Assembly (NCBI RefSeq): GCF_006439355.1 | Contig: NZ_VFTG01000017.1 | Location: 1-64,000 of the forward strand | Source: Mesorhizobium sp. B4-1-3 | GTDB lineage: Bacteria; Pseudomonadota; Alphaproteobacteria; Rhizobiales; Rhizobiaceae | Direction of reading: 5' to 3' | DNA length: 64,000 bases | Position numbers and translations under genes: made by a program | Notes under the pieces: model-generated | Told to the model about the DNA's origin: nothing | What the model saw: the letters and a program-made list of their open reading frames with translations, nothing else | The model's database searches: none | Shown here: positions 30,886 to 39,289 of the stretch, piece after piece | How the letters are laid out: each line of letters starts with the position of its first letter | How positions within the stretch are numbered: position 1 is the first letter of the stretch

Positions 30886-31992
30886 ATGAGCGCAGCCGAC
30901 GGCCAGAAGATCGCCATGCGGGGGGCGGGCTACTACTCGGCCAACACCGTCGGCGCCAAATACGTCATCGACAAGGTCGGCGATCTCGTCGTCAAGGCAG
31001 TCGCCGGGATGCCTCGGCTGGCCGATGGCCAGCCATTCGCCGTCGCCGATTTCGGCGCGGCCGACGGCGGCACCTCGATGGACATGATGCGGCGGCTGGT
31101 CTCCGCCGTTCGGGAGAGGGAACCGGACCGGGCGATATCGATCACCTATACCGACCTGCCCCATAATGATTTCTCGACCCTTTTCCGGCTGAGCCAGGGG
31201 CTGTTGGGAACCTCCGCCGAGGTTCCGCTGGCCGAGACGCCCGGGCTCTACATCTTCGGCAGCGGCACGAGCTTCTACCGCCAGATCCTGCCGGACAATT
31301 CGCTGTCGTTCGGCTTTTCCGCCACGGCGATGCACTGGATCAGCAAGCGGCCCTGCATGATCGCCGATCATGTCCAGGCGGTCGGCGCGACCGAGGCCGA
31401 GCGGGCGCAGTTTCGCGCCCAGGGGCTGCGCGATTGGGAGACGATCCTGTTGGCGAGGGCCCGCGAGCTGAGGTCCGGCGGCAGGCTGGCTCTGGCCAAT
31501 TTCTGCGTCGACGAGGAAGGCCGCTATCTCGGGCACACGACAGGGGTCGACATGTTCGACAGCTTCGCGCGCCATTGGCGCGATTTGCTTCGCGCCGGAC
31601 GGATCAACGAGACCGAATATGTCAACGCGACGTTCCAGCAATTCTACAAGACCCGGGACGAGTTCGCAGCACCCTTCCGCGATCCGGCTTCGCCGGTGTC
31701 GCAGGCCGGACTGAGACTGGAAAACATCTTCACCATGGTGACGCCGTGCCCCTATGCCCAGGCCTTCCGGGTCCATGGCGACGCGCAGAACTTCGCCAAG
31801 GCCTATGTGCCGACGCTCCGCTCCTGGTCGGAAACCGTCTTTGCCAACGCGCTCGATCCCTCGCGTCCCGCCAATGACCGTGCCGCAATCATCGACGATC
31901 TTTACGGCGCGTACGAAGCCGATGTTGCGCGCATGCCCGAAGGCCATCGGATGGACTACGTCCACTGCGTGACGGAGATCGTCAAGGGATAG
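30886..31992 (+). CDS. SABATH-type carboxyl methyltransferase-like protein
   Basis: 368 residues with GGGGAGAA before the ATG. The N terminus AMRGAGYYSANTVGAKYVID and motif I VADFGAADGGTSMDMM, followed by ITYTDLPHNDFSTLF and FGFSATAMHWISKRP, match the SAM-dependent carboxyl methyltransferase (SABATH/Methyltransf_7) family: in plant members the equivalent segments contact SAM and the carboxylate (the S-x-x-A-x-H-W motif). Plant enzymes methylate salicylate, jasmonate or xanthines; bacterial members are poorly studied. As the last gene of the cluster it may methylate a carboxylate made or used by the ALDH and Ldh enzymes. Confidence 0.87.
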   Translation: MSAADGQKIAMRGAGYYSANTVGAKYVIDKVGDLVVKAVAGMPRLADGQPFAVADFGAADGGTSMDMMRRLVSAVREREPDRAISITYTDLPHNDFSTLFRLSQGLLGTSAEVPLAETPGLYIFGSGTSFYRQILPDNSLSFGFSATAMHWISKRPCMIADHVQAVGATEAERAQFRAQGLRDWETILLARARELRSGGRLALANFCVDEEGRYLGHTTGVDMFDSFARHWRDLLRAGRINETEYVNATFQQFYKTRDEFAAPFRDPASPVSQAGLRLENIFTMVTPCPYAQAFRVHGDAQNFAKAYVPTLRSWSETVFANALDPSRPANDRAAIIDDLYGAYEADVARMPEGHRMDYVHCVTEIVKG

Positions 31993-32112
31993 GTGGTGCC
32001 GACACTGCGCACCCCGGCTTTTGCGCCTGGTCTCAGTCGTGGGACATCATGAGGCCACGCCGAACTTCGCGCGGCTCGCGGTGCCCGTATGAGATCCCGA
32101 CGTTAAAGACCG

Positions 32113-32379
32113 TCAAGCCGCTGGTTCAGCGGTAAGTTCCTGTATTTTCTCGAGGAGATTTTTGACGAGCAACTGGTAGGCGCGCGTGAGTTCGTCCGGC
32201 GACAATTCAACTCTGATGTCGTACTTGCCGGAATAGTTCACCTGCAGATCGACGGTTCCGAACAGCGTCGTTGCGCCGTCGCGGATGTCGGTCGCCACGG
32301 TCATGTTCGCCAATGGCTGATCCAGCAGAATGATGCCTGGTTCTCCCGGATGATTGTGTGTCGTCGTGCGTATCTTCAC
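32113..32379 (-). CDS. Small hypothetical protein
   Basis: 88 residues from a GTG at 32379, chosen because AGGAGG lies 8 bases upstream, a near-ideal ribosome site. The product begins VKIRTTTHNHPGEPGIILLD, has a beta-rich middle (TLFGTVDLQVNYSGKYDIRV) and a helical C terminus. No membrane segment, signal peptide or recognised family. It is divergent from the next small gene. The 120-base region on each side holds no other gene that I can see. Confidence 0.6.
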   Translation of the reverse strand: MKIRTTTHNHPGEPGIILLDQPLANMTVATDIRDGATTLFGTVDLQVNYSGKYDIRVELSPDELTRAYQLLVKNLLEKIQELTAEPAA

Positions 32380-32500
32380 AACGTAACCCTCCTGTTAGAC
32401 CTGCCCAAAATAGAAGCCATCCCGTCAAAACGCGAGGAACTATCGGCGCGGCCACGAATCTGTGTTATGCGCCGCCCGATCAATCAAGAGGACGACAGCA

Positions 32501-32731
32501 GTGAGCGAACTGACCTTGGCCGAGGCGACGGAAAACATCTATGCCTCACTGCGGGCGGACAATGCCGACCTCGATGCGCATATTGCAACCCTCAAGGCGG
32601 CGCTGGCACGAGAAGGAAAGAAGCAGGCGGTGTTCGATCCGACCAGGCTGGTGCAGAACAACCGCGCGGGCCGCAAGCTGATGCAGGCCTATTTTCGGCA
32701 GCGGGGCGTCAGCGTGAGCTTTTCGGAGTAG
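32501..32731 (+). CDS. Small hypothetical protein
   Basis: 76 residues from a GTG at 32501 with AGAGGAC upstream. It is helical and charged, with a likely short coiled coil (NADLDAHIATLKAALAREGK) and a basic C-terminal half (RLVQNNRAGRKLMQAYFRQRG) that could contact nucleic acid. No family recognised. Its last 23 bases overlap, tail to tail, the 3-prime end of the MFS gene on the other strand. Confidence 0.62.
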   Translation: MSELTLAEATENIYASLRADNADLDAHIATLKAALAREGKKQAVFDPTRLVQNNRAGRKLMQAYFRQRGVSVSFSE

Positions 32732-33968
32732 AAGAACGGCTGTTCAAATGCTTTACCTGCCGCAGCGCGGGGAATAGATAGGCCCACAGGCCGGCGACGG
32801 CCATGGCGCCGATGCCGCCGATCACCACGGCGGGAACGGTGCCTATCAGCGCCGCCATGGTGCCGGCCCGGAATTCGCCGACCTCGTTCGAGGCGCCGAC
32901 GAAGACCTGGTTGACGGCGTTGACGCGGCCGCGCACCTCGTCGGGCGTCCAGAGCTGGATCAGCGTCTCGCGGATATAGACGCTGAACATGTCGGTAGCG
33001 CCGAGCAAAGCGAGCGCCGCGATCGACAGCCAGGTGATGGTCGAGACGCCGAACAGCACGGTGAAGGCGCCGAACAGCGCGACGAAGCCCAGCATGATCT
33101 TGCCGGCATGATCGCGGATCGGGTGGCCGGCGAGCCAGACGGCGACGCAGATTGCGCCGATTCCCGGTGCCGAGCGCAATAGACCGAGGCCCCAGGGTCC
33201 GAGCTCGAGGATGTCGCGCGCATAGACCGGCAGCAGTGCCGAGGCGCCCGACAGAAGCACGGCGAAGAGATCGAGCGAGATCGCGCCGAGCACGATCTTC
33301 TCGCCCCAGATGTAGCCGAATCCGGCAAACAGCGTCTGCATCGTCGGCTTGTCGGTGGCCGTCTGCTGGGCCGGCTTCGGGATGGTGAAGATCAGCAGCG
33401 CGGCGGCGAGCATCAATATGGCTGCGGTGGCGTAGGCGACTTCCGCCGAAACGCCGTAGAGCAGGCCGCCGGCGACCGGACCGACGATGGTCGCCGTCTG
33501 CCAGGCCGACGAGTTCCAGGCGATCGCATTGGCGAAGTCCTCCTGCGGCACGAGATTGGCGAAGAGCGAGGACGAAGCCGGGCCGTAGAAGGCCCGCGCG
33601 ATGCCGAACATCACCAGCACGGCGAAGATCGGCAGCGGGCCGTGCAGGCCGCGCAGCGTCAGAAGCAGGAGGGCCAGCGCGCAGCCGGCCTCGACCAGCG
33701 TCGCCAGCGTCATGATCAGCCGGCGGCCGAAGCGGTCGGCGACGACGCCGGTGACCAGGACCAGAAGCAGCGAAGGCAGAAACTGGACGATGCCGACAAT
33801 GCCGAGGTCGAACGGATCGCGGGTCAGGTCATAGACCTGCCAGCCGACGGCGACCGACACGATCATGGTGGCGAAGGTCGTGAGGAAGCGCGCCGTCCAG
33901 TAGCTGAGGAATGGGCGGTGCCGGAACGCGGCGTAGCGCTGGTCTGGTGAAGTAGTTTCGACGGTCAT
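32709..33968 (-). CDS. MFS transporter, MdfA/enterobactin-exporter-like
   Basis: 419 residues from the ATG at 33968, with 10-12 hydrophobic segments. The loop 2-3 signature GVVADRFGRRLIM is the MFS consensus G-x3-D-R-x-G-R, and DEVRGRVNAVNQVFVGASNE in the C-terminal half matches the MFS_3/EntS-like group of exporters. It probably expels a small molecule from the cytoplasm using the proton gradient. A GTG or ATG a little further upstream (34013) is less likely. It stands alone between a small gene and the aminotransferase gene. Confidence 0.92.
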   Translation of the reverse strand: MTVETTSPDQRYAAFRHRPFLSYWTARFLTTFATMIVSVAVGWQVYDLTRDPFDLGIVGIVQFLPSLLLVLVTGVVADRFGRRLIMTLATLVEAGCALALLLLTLRGLHGPLPIFAVLVMFGIARAFYGPASSSLFANLVPQEDFANAIAWNSSAWQTATIVGPVAGGLLYGVSAEVAYATAAILMLAAALLIFTIPKPAQQTATDKPTMQTLFAGFGYIWGEKIVLGAISLDLFAVLLSGASALLPVYARDILELGPWGLGLLRSAPGIGAICVAVWLAGHPIRDHAGKIMLGFVALFGAFTVLFGVSTITWLSIAALALLGATDMFSVYIRETLIQLWTPDEVRGRVNAVNQVFVGASNEVGEFRAGTMAALIGTVPAVVIGGIGAMAVAGLWAYLFPALRQVKHLNSRSSTPKSSR

Positions 33969-34121
33969 GATTCGAGGGCCCCGTTGCGACAATGGCCGGC
34001 GGGGCACTTCCACGGTGGGCGCTGTTCCGGCCGCAACCCTTTAGCCCAGTTCGTCTTGCCATGCGCGCAAAAAAACCGCGTTGGATCAAGGAAAATCGAA
34101 TTTTTTGCCCGGGATGACGGC

Positions 34122-35228
34122 TCAATCCCGCAGCGCGGCCGAGATGGCCGCCAGCCCGTCCCGCAGTTCCGTTTCCGTCGGCCAGCCGAAGCCGAGGCGG
34201 AAGAAGCGCTTCGGCATCTCGAACCAGTGGCCCGGGCCGACATAGGTGCCGTGCTCCTCCAGCAGCCTGGTGTAGAAGCGGTCGAGGCCGAAGCCGGCAT
34301 CGACGTTGAGCCGCGGGAAGCCGACGACACCGCCTTGCGGCCGCACCCAGTCGACCAGCGGCTCGCCGTCGATCCAGTCCTGAACGATGTCGCGGCGCTT
34401 GGCCATTTCGGGGAGCAGCGAGGCGAGGAAGGCATCACGGCGTTCGAGCGTGGCGCGGGCGATCGCCTCATCGATGACGCTGCTGCAGATGCCGATCTGC
34501 TCCTTGGCGGCGAGGAAAGTTTCCTGCAATTGCGGATCGCGGGTCACCAGCCAGCCGATGCGGATGCCCGGGATGCCGAAGGCCTTGGACAGCGAGCAGA
34601 CGCTGATCGCGTTTGAGCTGAGCGAAGCCGCCGCCGGCAGGCGCTCGCCATAGGAGAGGTCGCGATAGGTCTCGTCGACCAGCAGGCGGCACTTGCGGCT
34701 CTCTGCAAGCGCGACCAGCGCGTCGAGGTCGGCGCGTGTCATCATCGTGCCGGTCGGATTGTGCGGGCAGGTGACGCTGATCAGTTTGGTGTTTGGCCGG
34801 ATCTCTGCCCTCACGCGTTCGATGTCGACGGCAAAGCCCTGGTCGAAATCGAGATCGACATAGGAGATGGCGCAGCCGATCGCCTTCGGCGTCTCGATGT
34901 TGGTGGCGTAGTTCGGCCGCACGACCACGAGATGATCGCTGGCCGAAAGAAGCGCGGTGGCGATGATGAACAGCGCGCCTGCCGCGCCCGCCGTCACAAG
35001 CACGTCTTCAGGGGAAAGGCCCTTGTCCTGCCCGGCGATCAGCGCGCGCAAGTCCCTGTCGCCGCGATGCTCGCCATAGAACAAGGTGAGGTCCGGCAGC
35101 GCGAGACCGATGTCGGAAAGTTTCTGATCGGCGATCGAGCTTTCGGAGAGGTTGTAGCGGATGCGGCCGTAGCCATATTCCTCCGGCGCTTCCTTCTCGA
35201 TCACCATCCTGGCGTAGTTCATGGCCAT
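34122..35228 (-). CDS. Class I/II PLP-dependent aminotransferase
   Basis: 368 residues. The PLP Lys lies in SLSKAFGIPGIRIGW; the phosphate-binding and ring-stacking segments TCPHNPTGTM and LLVDETYRDLSYG are present, as is the C-terminal Arg region RFFRLGFGWP. GGGGGGAC precedes two close ATGs (35228 and 35222), and either may be used. The substrate is not readable; automatic labels for this type often say aspartate or capreomycidine-synthase-like. It is monocistronic as far as I can see, with a dispersed repeat upstream. Confidence 0.92.
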   Translation of the reverse strand: MAMNYARMVIEKEAPEEYGYGRIRYNLSESSIADQKLSDIGLALPDLTLFYGEHRGDRDLRALIAGQDKGLSPEDVLVTAGAAGALFIIATALLSASDHLVVVRPNYATNIETPKAIGCAISYVDLDFDQGFAVDIERVRAEIRPNTKLISVTCPHNPTGTMMTRADLDALVALAESRKCRLLVDETYRDLSYGERLPAAASLSSNAISVCSLSKAFGIPGIRIGWLVTRDPQLQETFLAAKEQIGICSSVIDEAIARATLERRDAFLASLLPEMAKRRDIVQDWIDGEPLVDWVRPQGGVVGFPRLNVDAGFGLDRFYTRLLEEHGTYVGPGHWFEMPKRFFRLGFGWPTETELRDGLAAISAALRD

Positions 35229-35293
35229 GTCCCCCCGGTCGAGCGATTCGCCGTTTCAGCGAAACGGTGAACCGCTCAACCTCCTTGTTCTTG

Positions 35294-35338
35294 CGCAATT
35301 CCTGTCGGAAAACCGATTACACTTTTCCTGGAATTGCT
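35294..35338. repeat. Dispersed CAATTCC...GGAATTG repeat, copy C (most intact)
   Basis: The 45-bp element has inverted ends GCAATTCC and GGAATTGC around TGTCGGAAAACCGATTACAC and TTTTCCT. It shares its halves with copies at 5098-5131 and 11131-11205, and sits in the 216-base gap between the aminotransferase and mucR genes. Confidence 0.55.
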
Positions 35339-35368
35339 CCGGCGGTGGTAACCAAGCCATAAAAGCGG

Positions 35369-35403
35369 AAAGCCTGCCAAGGTCGATTCCTCGGCAGGCT
35401 TCC
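35369..35403 (-). terminator. Terminator downstream of mucR
   Basis: AAGCCTGCC and GGCAGGCTT are exact complements (9 bp) with further AGG/CCT pairing around the loop. Read on the minus strand the hairpin lies about 45 bases after the mucR stop and is followed by a T-richer stretch (TTTCCGCTTTTATGG). Confidence 0.65.
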
Positions 35404-35444
35404 TCAAATCATTGGTGCAGGCGTGCTGTTTCAGCCGCGTTATT

Positions 35445-35906
35445 TCAGGCCGTCGCCTTGGCCTTCCTGCCCTTGGCGGGCTTCGCCGGCTCCGGTTCCG
35501 CCTTGCGGCCGAGGCCGATCGACTTGGCGAGCTGCGAGCGCGACGCCGCATAGTTGGGAGCGACCATCGGATAATCGACCGGCAAGCCCCATTTGGTGCG
35601 ATAGGCTTCGGGCGTCAGGCCAAAATGCACGCCGATATGGCGCTTCAGCGATTTGAACTTTTTCCCGTCCTCGAGACAGATGATGTAGTCCGGCGTCACC
35701 GAGCGCCTGGGATTGACGGCAGGGACCGGCGGGGGCGCCGTGGGTTCCGCCGGCTGGCTGATCCCGCCGATCGATGACGCGACGCTTGCGATCAGTCCGC
35801 CCAGGTCCGAAGCGGGCAGGCGGTTTTTCGCGACATAGGCCGATACGATGTGAGCGGTGAGCTCGAGCAGGTCGACTTCCTTGGCTGTGCTGGTGTCCTC
35901 GTCCAC
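35445..35906 (-). CDS. mucR: MucR/Ros-family transcriptional regulator
   Basis: 153 residues from a GTG at 35906, chosen because GGAGGGAC lies 7 bases upstream; an ATG further up adds eight residues. The N-terminal helical part (about 1-45) is the oligomerisation region, a Pro-rich linker follows, and the Ros-type zinc-finger core (about 73-130) contains FKSLKRH and LTPEAYRTKWGLPVDYPMVA. The metal ligands read Cys77, Asp80, His90, His94, with Asp in place of the second Cys. MucR proteins silence AT-rich promoters and control exopolysaccharide, motility and symbiosis genes. The AT-rich upstream region could be self-regulated. Confidence 0.94.
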   Translation of the reverse strand: MDEDTSTAKEVDLLELTAHIVSAYVAKNRLPASDLGGLIASVASSIGGISQPAEPTAPPPVPAVNPRRSVTPDYIICLEDGKKFKSLKRHIGVHFGLTPEAYRTKWGLPVDYPMVAPNYAASRSQLAKSIGLGRKAEPEPAKPAKGRKAKATA

Positions 35907-36111
35907 GTAGTCCCTCCATTTCTGCCGCAAGGCCGCGAAACCAATCCGGTTTTCGCGGTGTGTAAATCAAAAGCGCTGCGAGCGTTGGCGAATTCTGAAA
36001 AGCCGCGGGGGCCGCAGGCCGGCGAATTCCTAGTCGGCAAATCTGCGCGACGCAACGTTTTGTCGCGTCAATACACGCTGTTTTGAACAATTATACTGAA
36101 ATGTAACAATA

Positions 36112-36816
36112 TCAGACGATCAGCGCCTTGTCGCGCCATAGACGAAATCCACCCTCGAAAGCGCGAGTGTTGTCGCCGCGCCGGGATTTTTCAGGCAATT
36201 CATCGAGCTTCTCGACATTGCCGCCGCCGATCACGATATAGTCCGGCTGCAAGGCGGCGCGAAGCCTGCCGACAACGTCGAAAACGTATTTGCGCCATTT
36301 CTTCTTCCCGTGTTTCACCAGGCCGCGCTCGCCGACATAATCCTCGAAAGTCGCCCCCTTTTTGTAGGGCAGGTGAGCAAGCTCCATGGGCTGTCCGACA
36401 TTCTTGATGATCATGGCGGCGCCCAGGCCCGTGCCGAGGCCGAGGAACAGCATGCGGCCGCCGTCATAGCTGCCGATCGCCTGCATCAGCGCGTCGTTGA
36501 CGAGCTTCACCGGCTTGCCGAAGGCGGCGGTGAAATCATAGCCGTTCCAGCCCTTGCCGAGATTGAAGGGATCGAGCGAGGGCTTGTTGTCGCGCACGGG
36601 ACCCGGATAACCCATCGATATGACGTCGTAGTCGAGGCCCTCGGCCAGCTTCTTGACCGACGAGACAACCTGGTCCGGGGTCAGGCTCGGTCCGGAGGCG
36701 ACGCGGCGCATCTCGCCGCCCGCGCTGGTGAGGATTTTCACATGCGAGCCGCCGACATCGACGGTGAGCACGATCGGGTCGCCGCTCGGCGCGGCCTTCT
36801 TCGCTGCCTTCGCCAT
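36112..36816 (-). CDS. ROK-family kinase, polyphosphate-glucokinase-like
   Basis: 234 residues from the ATG at 36816 (GGAGGACGG upstream). ASKHA/ROK features: phosphate-1 motif VDVGGSHVKI, GYPGPV, catalytic Asp in VNDALMQAIG and phosphate-2 motif GLGTGLGAAM. The later segment with ELAHLPYKKG and ERGLVKHGKKKWRKY, and PDYIVIGGGNVEKL, parallel actinobacterial polyphosphate glucokinases rather than ordinary ROK sugar kinases. It should phosphorylate glucose to glucose 6-phosphate with polyphosphate and/or ATP. Gene order glucoamylase-gnd-zwf-kinase strongly supports glucose as substrate. Confidence 0.82.
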   Translation of the reverse strand: MAKAAKKAAPSGDPIVLTVDVGGSHVKILTSAGGEMRRVASGPSLTPDQVVSSVKKLAEGLDYDVISMGYPGPVRDNKPSLDPFNLGKGWNGYDFTAAFGKPVKLVNDALMQAIGSYDGGRMLFLGLGTGLGAAMIIKNVGQPMELAHLPYKKGATFEDYVGERGLVKHGKKKWRKYVFDVVGRLRAALQPDYIVIGGGNVEKLDELPEKSRRGDNTRAFEGGFRLWRDKALIV

Positions 36817-36833
36817 TCCGTCCTCCCCGGAAG

Positions 36834-38210
36834 TCACTTGGTCGGATTGATCCAGCCGTCGGGCGGGCCGAAGCCGTGCATGGCATCGGCCGGACCCCAG
36901 CTCTTGGGCGCATAGATCGCCGGTGGCGTGGTGTCGCCAAGCACCGGTCCGACGATGCGCCAGGCAAGCTCGGCCGCGTCCTGGCGGGTGAAGAGCTGGC
37001 CGTTGCCGTTCATGGCATCACCGATCAGCCGCTCATAGGGCGGCATGTCATTCTTGGTATCATCGAGCGCGGTCAGTTCCACCTGCTCGCCGATCATGTC
37101 GTCACCGGCGACCTTGCGCTGCGCGCCGATCGAGATCGCCACCTGCGGGTCGATACGGAAGCGCACATAATTGGCGTCGCCCGGCTTGATCGGATCGAAG
37201 ACGTCGAGCGGCGGCCGCTTGAGCCGCACGATCACCTCGGTGGCGTGCACCGGCATGTTCTTGCCGGCGCGAATGAAGAAAGGCACGTCCTGCCAGCGCC
37301 AGGTGTCAACGAAGAAGCGCACCGCGGCGAAGGTCTCGACCGGCGAGTTCGGCCGCACGCCCGGTTCGGCCAGATAGCCGTCGAACTGGCCGCGCACGAC
37401 ATCGTCCTTGGTCAGCGTGCGGATCGCGCGCAGCACCTGCACCTTCTCGTCGATCAGGTCGTCGGCCGAGCGGCCGACCGGCGGCTCCATGGCCAACAGC
37501 AAAAGGATGTTGAGCAGGTGGTTCTCGATGACGTCGCGGATGCAACCGACATCGTCGTAGAATTTGCCGCGCCCCTCGACGCCGAAATCCTCGGCCATGG
37601 TGATCTGCACGCTCTCGACGAAATTGCGGTTCCAGATCGGCTCGAGGAAGGAGTTGGCGAAGCGGAAATAGAGCAGGTTCTGGATCGCTTCCTTGCCGAG
37701 ATAGTGGTCGATGCGGAAGATCGACTGCTCGTCGAACACCAGATGCAGCACCCGGTTCAGCCAGCGCGCCGACTGCAGGTCGTGGCCGAAGGGCTTTTCC
37801 ACCATCAGCCGCGCGCCGCGCGCGGTGCCGGACTGCTCCAGGCCTTGCACGACCGTCTCGAACATGGTCGGGGGAACGGCCATGTAGTGCAGCGGCCGCT
37901 GCGCGGAACCCAGCGCCGTCTTCAGCTTCTCGAAGGTCGCGCTGTCGCGGTAGTCGCCGCTGACATAGCGCAGCAGCGAGGCGAGCTTGGAAAAGACCTT
38001 GTCGTCGACCGCGCCCAGCGCATTGACGATGCCGTCGCGCGCACGGTCCACCAGCTTGGGGAGTTCCCAGGGCTCGAAGGCGACGCCGATCACCGGTTCG
38101 GTCAGCGTGCCCTTGGCGACCATCTGGTAGAGCGCCGGGAAAATCTTCTTGTGAGCGAGATCGCCGGTCGCTCCGAAAAGCACCAGCGTGTCGGACCTCT
38201 CCTGGCTCAT
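36834..38210 (-). CDS. zwf: Glucose-6-phosphate dehydrogenase
   Basis: 458 residues from the ATG at 38210 (GGGAGGGC upstream). The N-terminal cofactor motif VLFGATGDLAHKK, substrate motif RIDHYLGKEA with catalytic His, and VMVEKPFGHD-like RLMVEKPFGHD are intact, with a full C-terminal domain. It is slightly shorter than typical Zwf (about 490). It oxidises glucose 6-phosphate to 6-phosphogluconolactone. It lies 14 bp after gnd and 17 bp before the glucokinase-like gene on the same strand. No pgl gene is in the run. Confidence 0.95.
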   Translation of the reverse strand: MSQERSDTLVLFGATGDLAHKKIFPALYQMVAKGTLTEPVIGVAFEPWELPKLVDRARDGIVNALGAVDDKVFSKLASLLRYVSGDYRDSATFEKLKTALGSAQRPLHYMAVPPTMFETVVQGLEQSGTARGARLMVEKPFGHDLQSARWLNRVLHLVFDEQSIFRIDHYLGKEAIQNLLYFRFANSFLEPIWNRNFVESVQITMAEDFGVEGRGKFYDDVGCIRDVIENHLLNILLLLAMEPPVGRSADDLIDEKVQVLRAIRTLTKDDVVRGQFDGYLAEPGVRPNSPVETFAAVRFFVDTWRWQDVPFFIRAGKNMPVHATEVIVRLKRPPLDVFDPIKPGDANYVRFRIDPQVAISIGAQRKVAGDDMIGEQVELTALDDTKNDMPPYERLIGDAMNGNGQLFTRQDAAELAWRIVGPVLGDTTPPAIYAPKSWGPADAMHGFGPPDGWINPTK

Positions 38211-38224
38211 GGCTAGCCCTCCCC

Positions 38225-39238
38225 TCACGCGCCGGTCTTCGGCTTCTCGACATGCCCGCCGAAGGCATAGCGCATGGCGGACAGGAGCTTGTCGGCGAAT
38301 TGGGATTCGCCCTGCGAGGAGAAGCGGTCGAACAGCGCGGAGGACAGCACCGGGGCCGGGACGCCGGTGTCGATCGCCGCCTTCAGCGTCCAGCGGCCTT
38401 CTCCGGAATCGGAGACGCGGCCGCCGAACTGGGCAAGGGTCGGGTCGTTCTTCAGCGCTCCGGCGGTGAGATCGAGCAGCCAGGAGCCGATGACGCTGCC
38501 ATGCCGCCAGACCTCGGCGACCTGCGGCAGGTCGATGTCGAACTGGTAATATTGCGGGCTTTCGAGCGGGCTGGTCTCGGCATCGGCGGTGCGTTGCCTT
38601 TTGCCGGCGTTGGCCGACTTCAGGATGTTCATGCCCTCCGCATAGGCGGCCATGACGCCATATTCGATGCCGTTATGCACCATCTTGACGAAATGGCCGG
38701 CGCCGCTCGGCCCGCAATGGAGATAGCCGAAGGGCGCCGTGCCGGCATCCTTGGGCGGGTTGGCGTCCGCATCGGCGCCCGGCGCCAGCGTGGCGAAGAC
38801 CGAATCGAGGTGCTTCACCGCCTCGTCGGGGCCGCCGATCATCAGGCAATAGCCGCGCTCGAGGCCCCAGACGCCGCCGCTGGTGCCGACATCGACGAAG
38901 TTGATGCCCTTCACGGCAAGCTTCGCCGCCTGGTCGACGGCGTCGTGGTAATAGGAATTGCCGCCGTCGATGATGATGTCGCCCGGTTCCATCAGCGCCG
39001 CGACCTGGTCGACGATCCTGCCGGTGATCGCGGCCGGCAGCATCAGCCAGGCGCAGCGAGGCTTAGCGAGCTTGGCGACGAACTCCTCCAGCGAGGCCGC
39101 GCCGATGGCGCCGTCCTTGACCATGCCGGCGACGCTTGCCGAATTGATGTCGTAGACGACGCATTCATGGCCGTCGCGCAACAGGCGGCGCACCATGTTG
39201 GCGCCCATCCTGCCCAGTCCCATCATTCCGATCTGCAT
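38225..39238 (-). CDS. gnd: 6-phosphogluconate dehydrogenase, short (YqeC/GndA) type
   Basis: 337 residues, the length of the short single-domain-plus group rather than the 470-residue enzymes. N-terminal Rossmann motif MGLGRMGANMVRRL, the signature IIDGGNSYYHDA, the GTSGGVWGLERG loop and the catalytic Lys in GHFVKMVHNGIEYG are all present. It converts 6-phosphogluconate to ribulose 5-phosphate and CO2. Short enzymes are commonly NAD-preferring. GGGATGACACC precedes the start. Position between glucoamylase and zwf suggests co-expression. Confidence 0.95.
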   Translation of the reverse strand: MQIGMMGLGRMGANMVRRLLRDGHECVVYDINSASVAGMVKDGAIGAASLEEFVAKLAKPRCAWLMLPAAITGRIVDQVAALMEPGDIIIDGGNSYYHDAVDQAAKLAVKGINFVDVGTSGGVWGLERGYCLMIGGPDEAVKHLDSVFATLAPGADADANPPKDAGTAPFGYLHCGPSGAGHFVKMVHNGIEYGVMAAYAEGMNILKSANAGKRQRTADAETSPLESPQYYQFDIDLPQVAEVWRHGSVIGSWLLDLTAGALKNDPTLAQFGGRVSDSGEGRWTLKAAIDTGVPAPVLSSALFDRFSSQGESQFADKLLSAMRYAFGGHVEKPKTGA

Positions 39239-39289
39239 GGTGTCATCCCGATAGCTTGAGGAAAGGAGAAGTATAATGGCCCAACTGGA

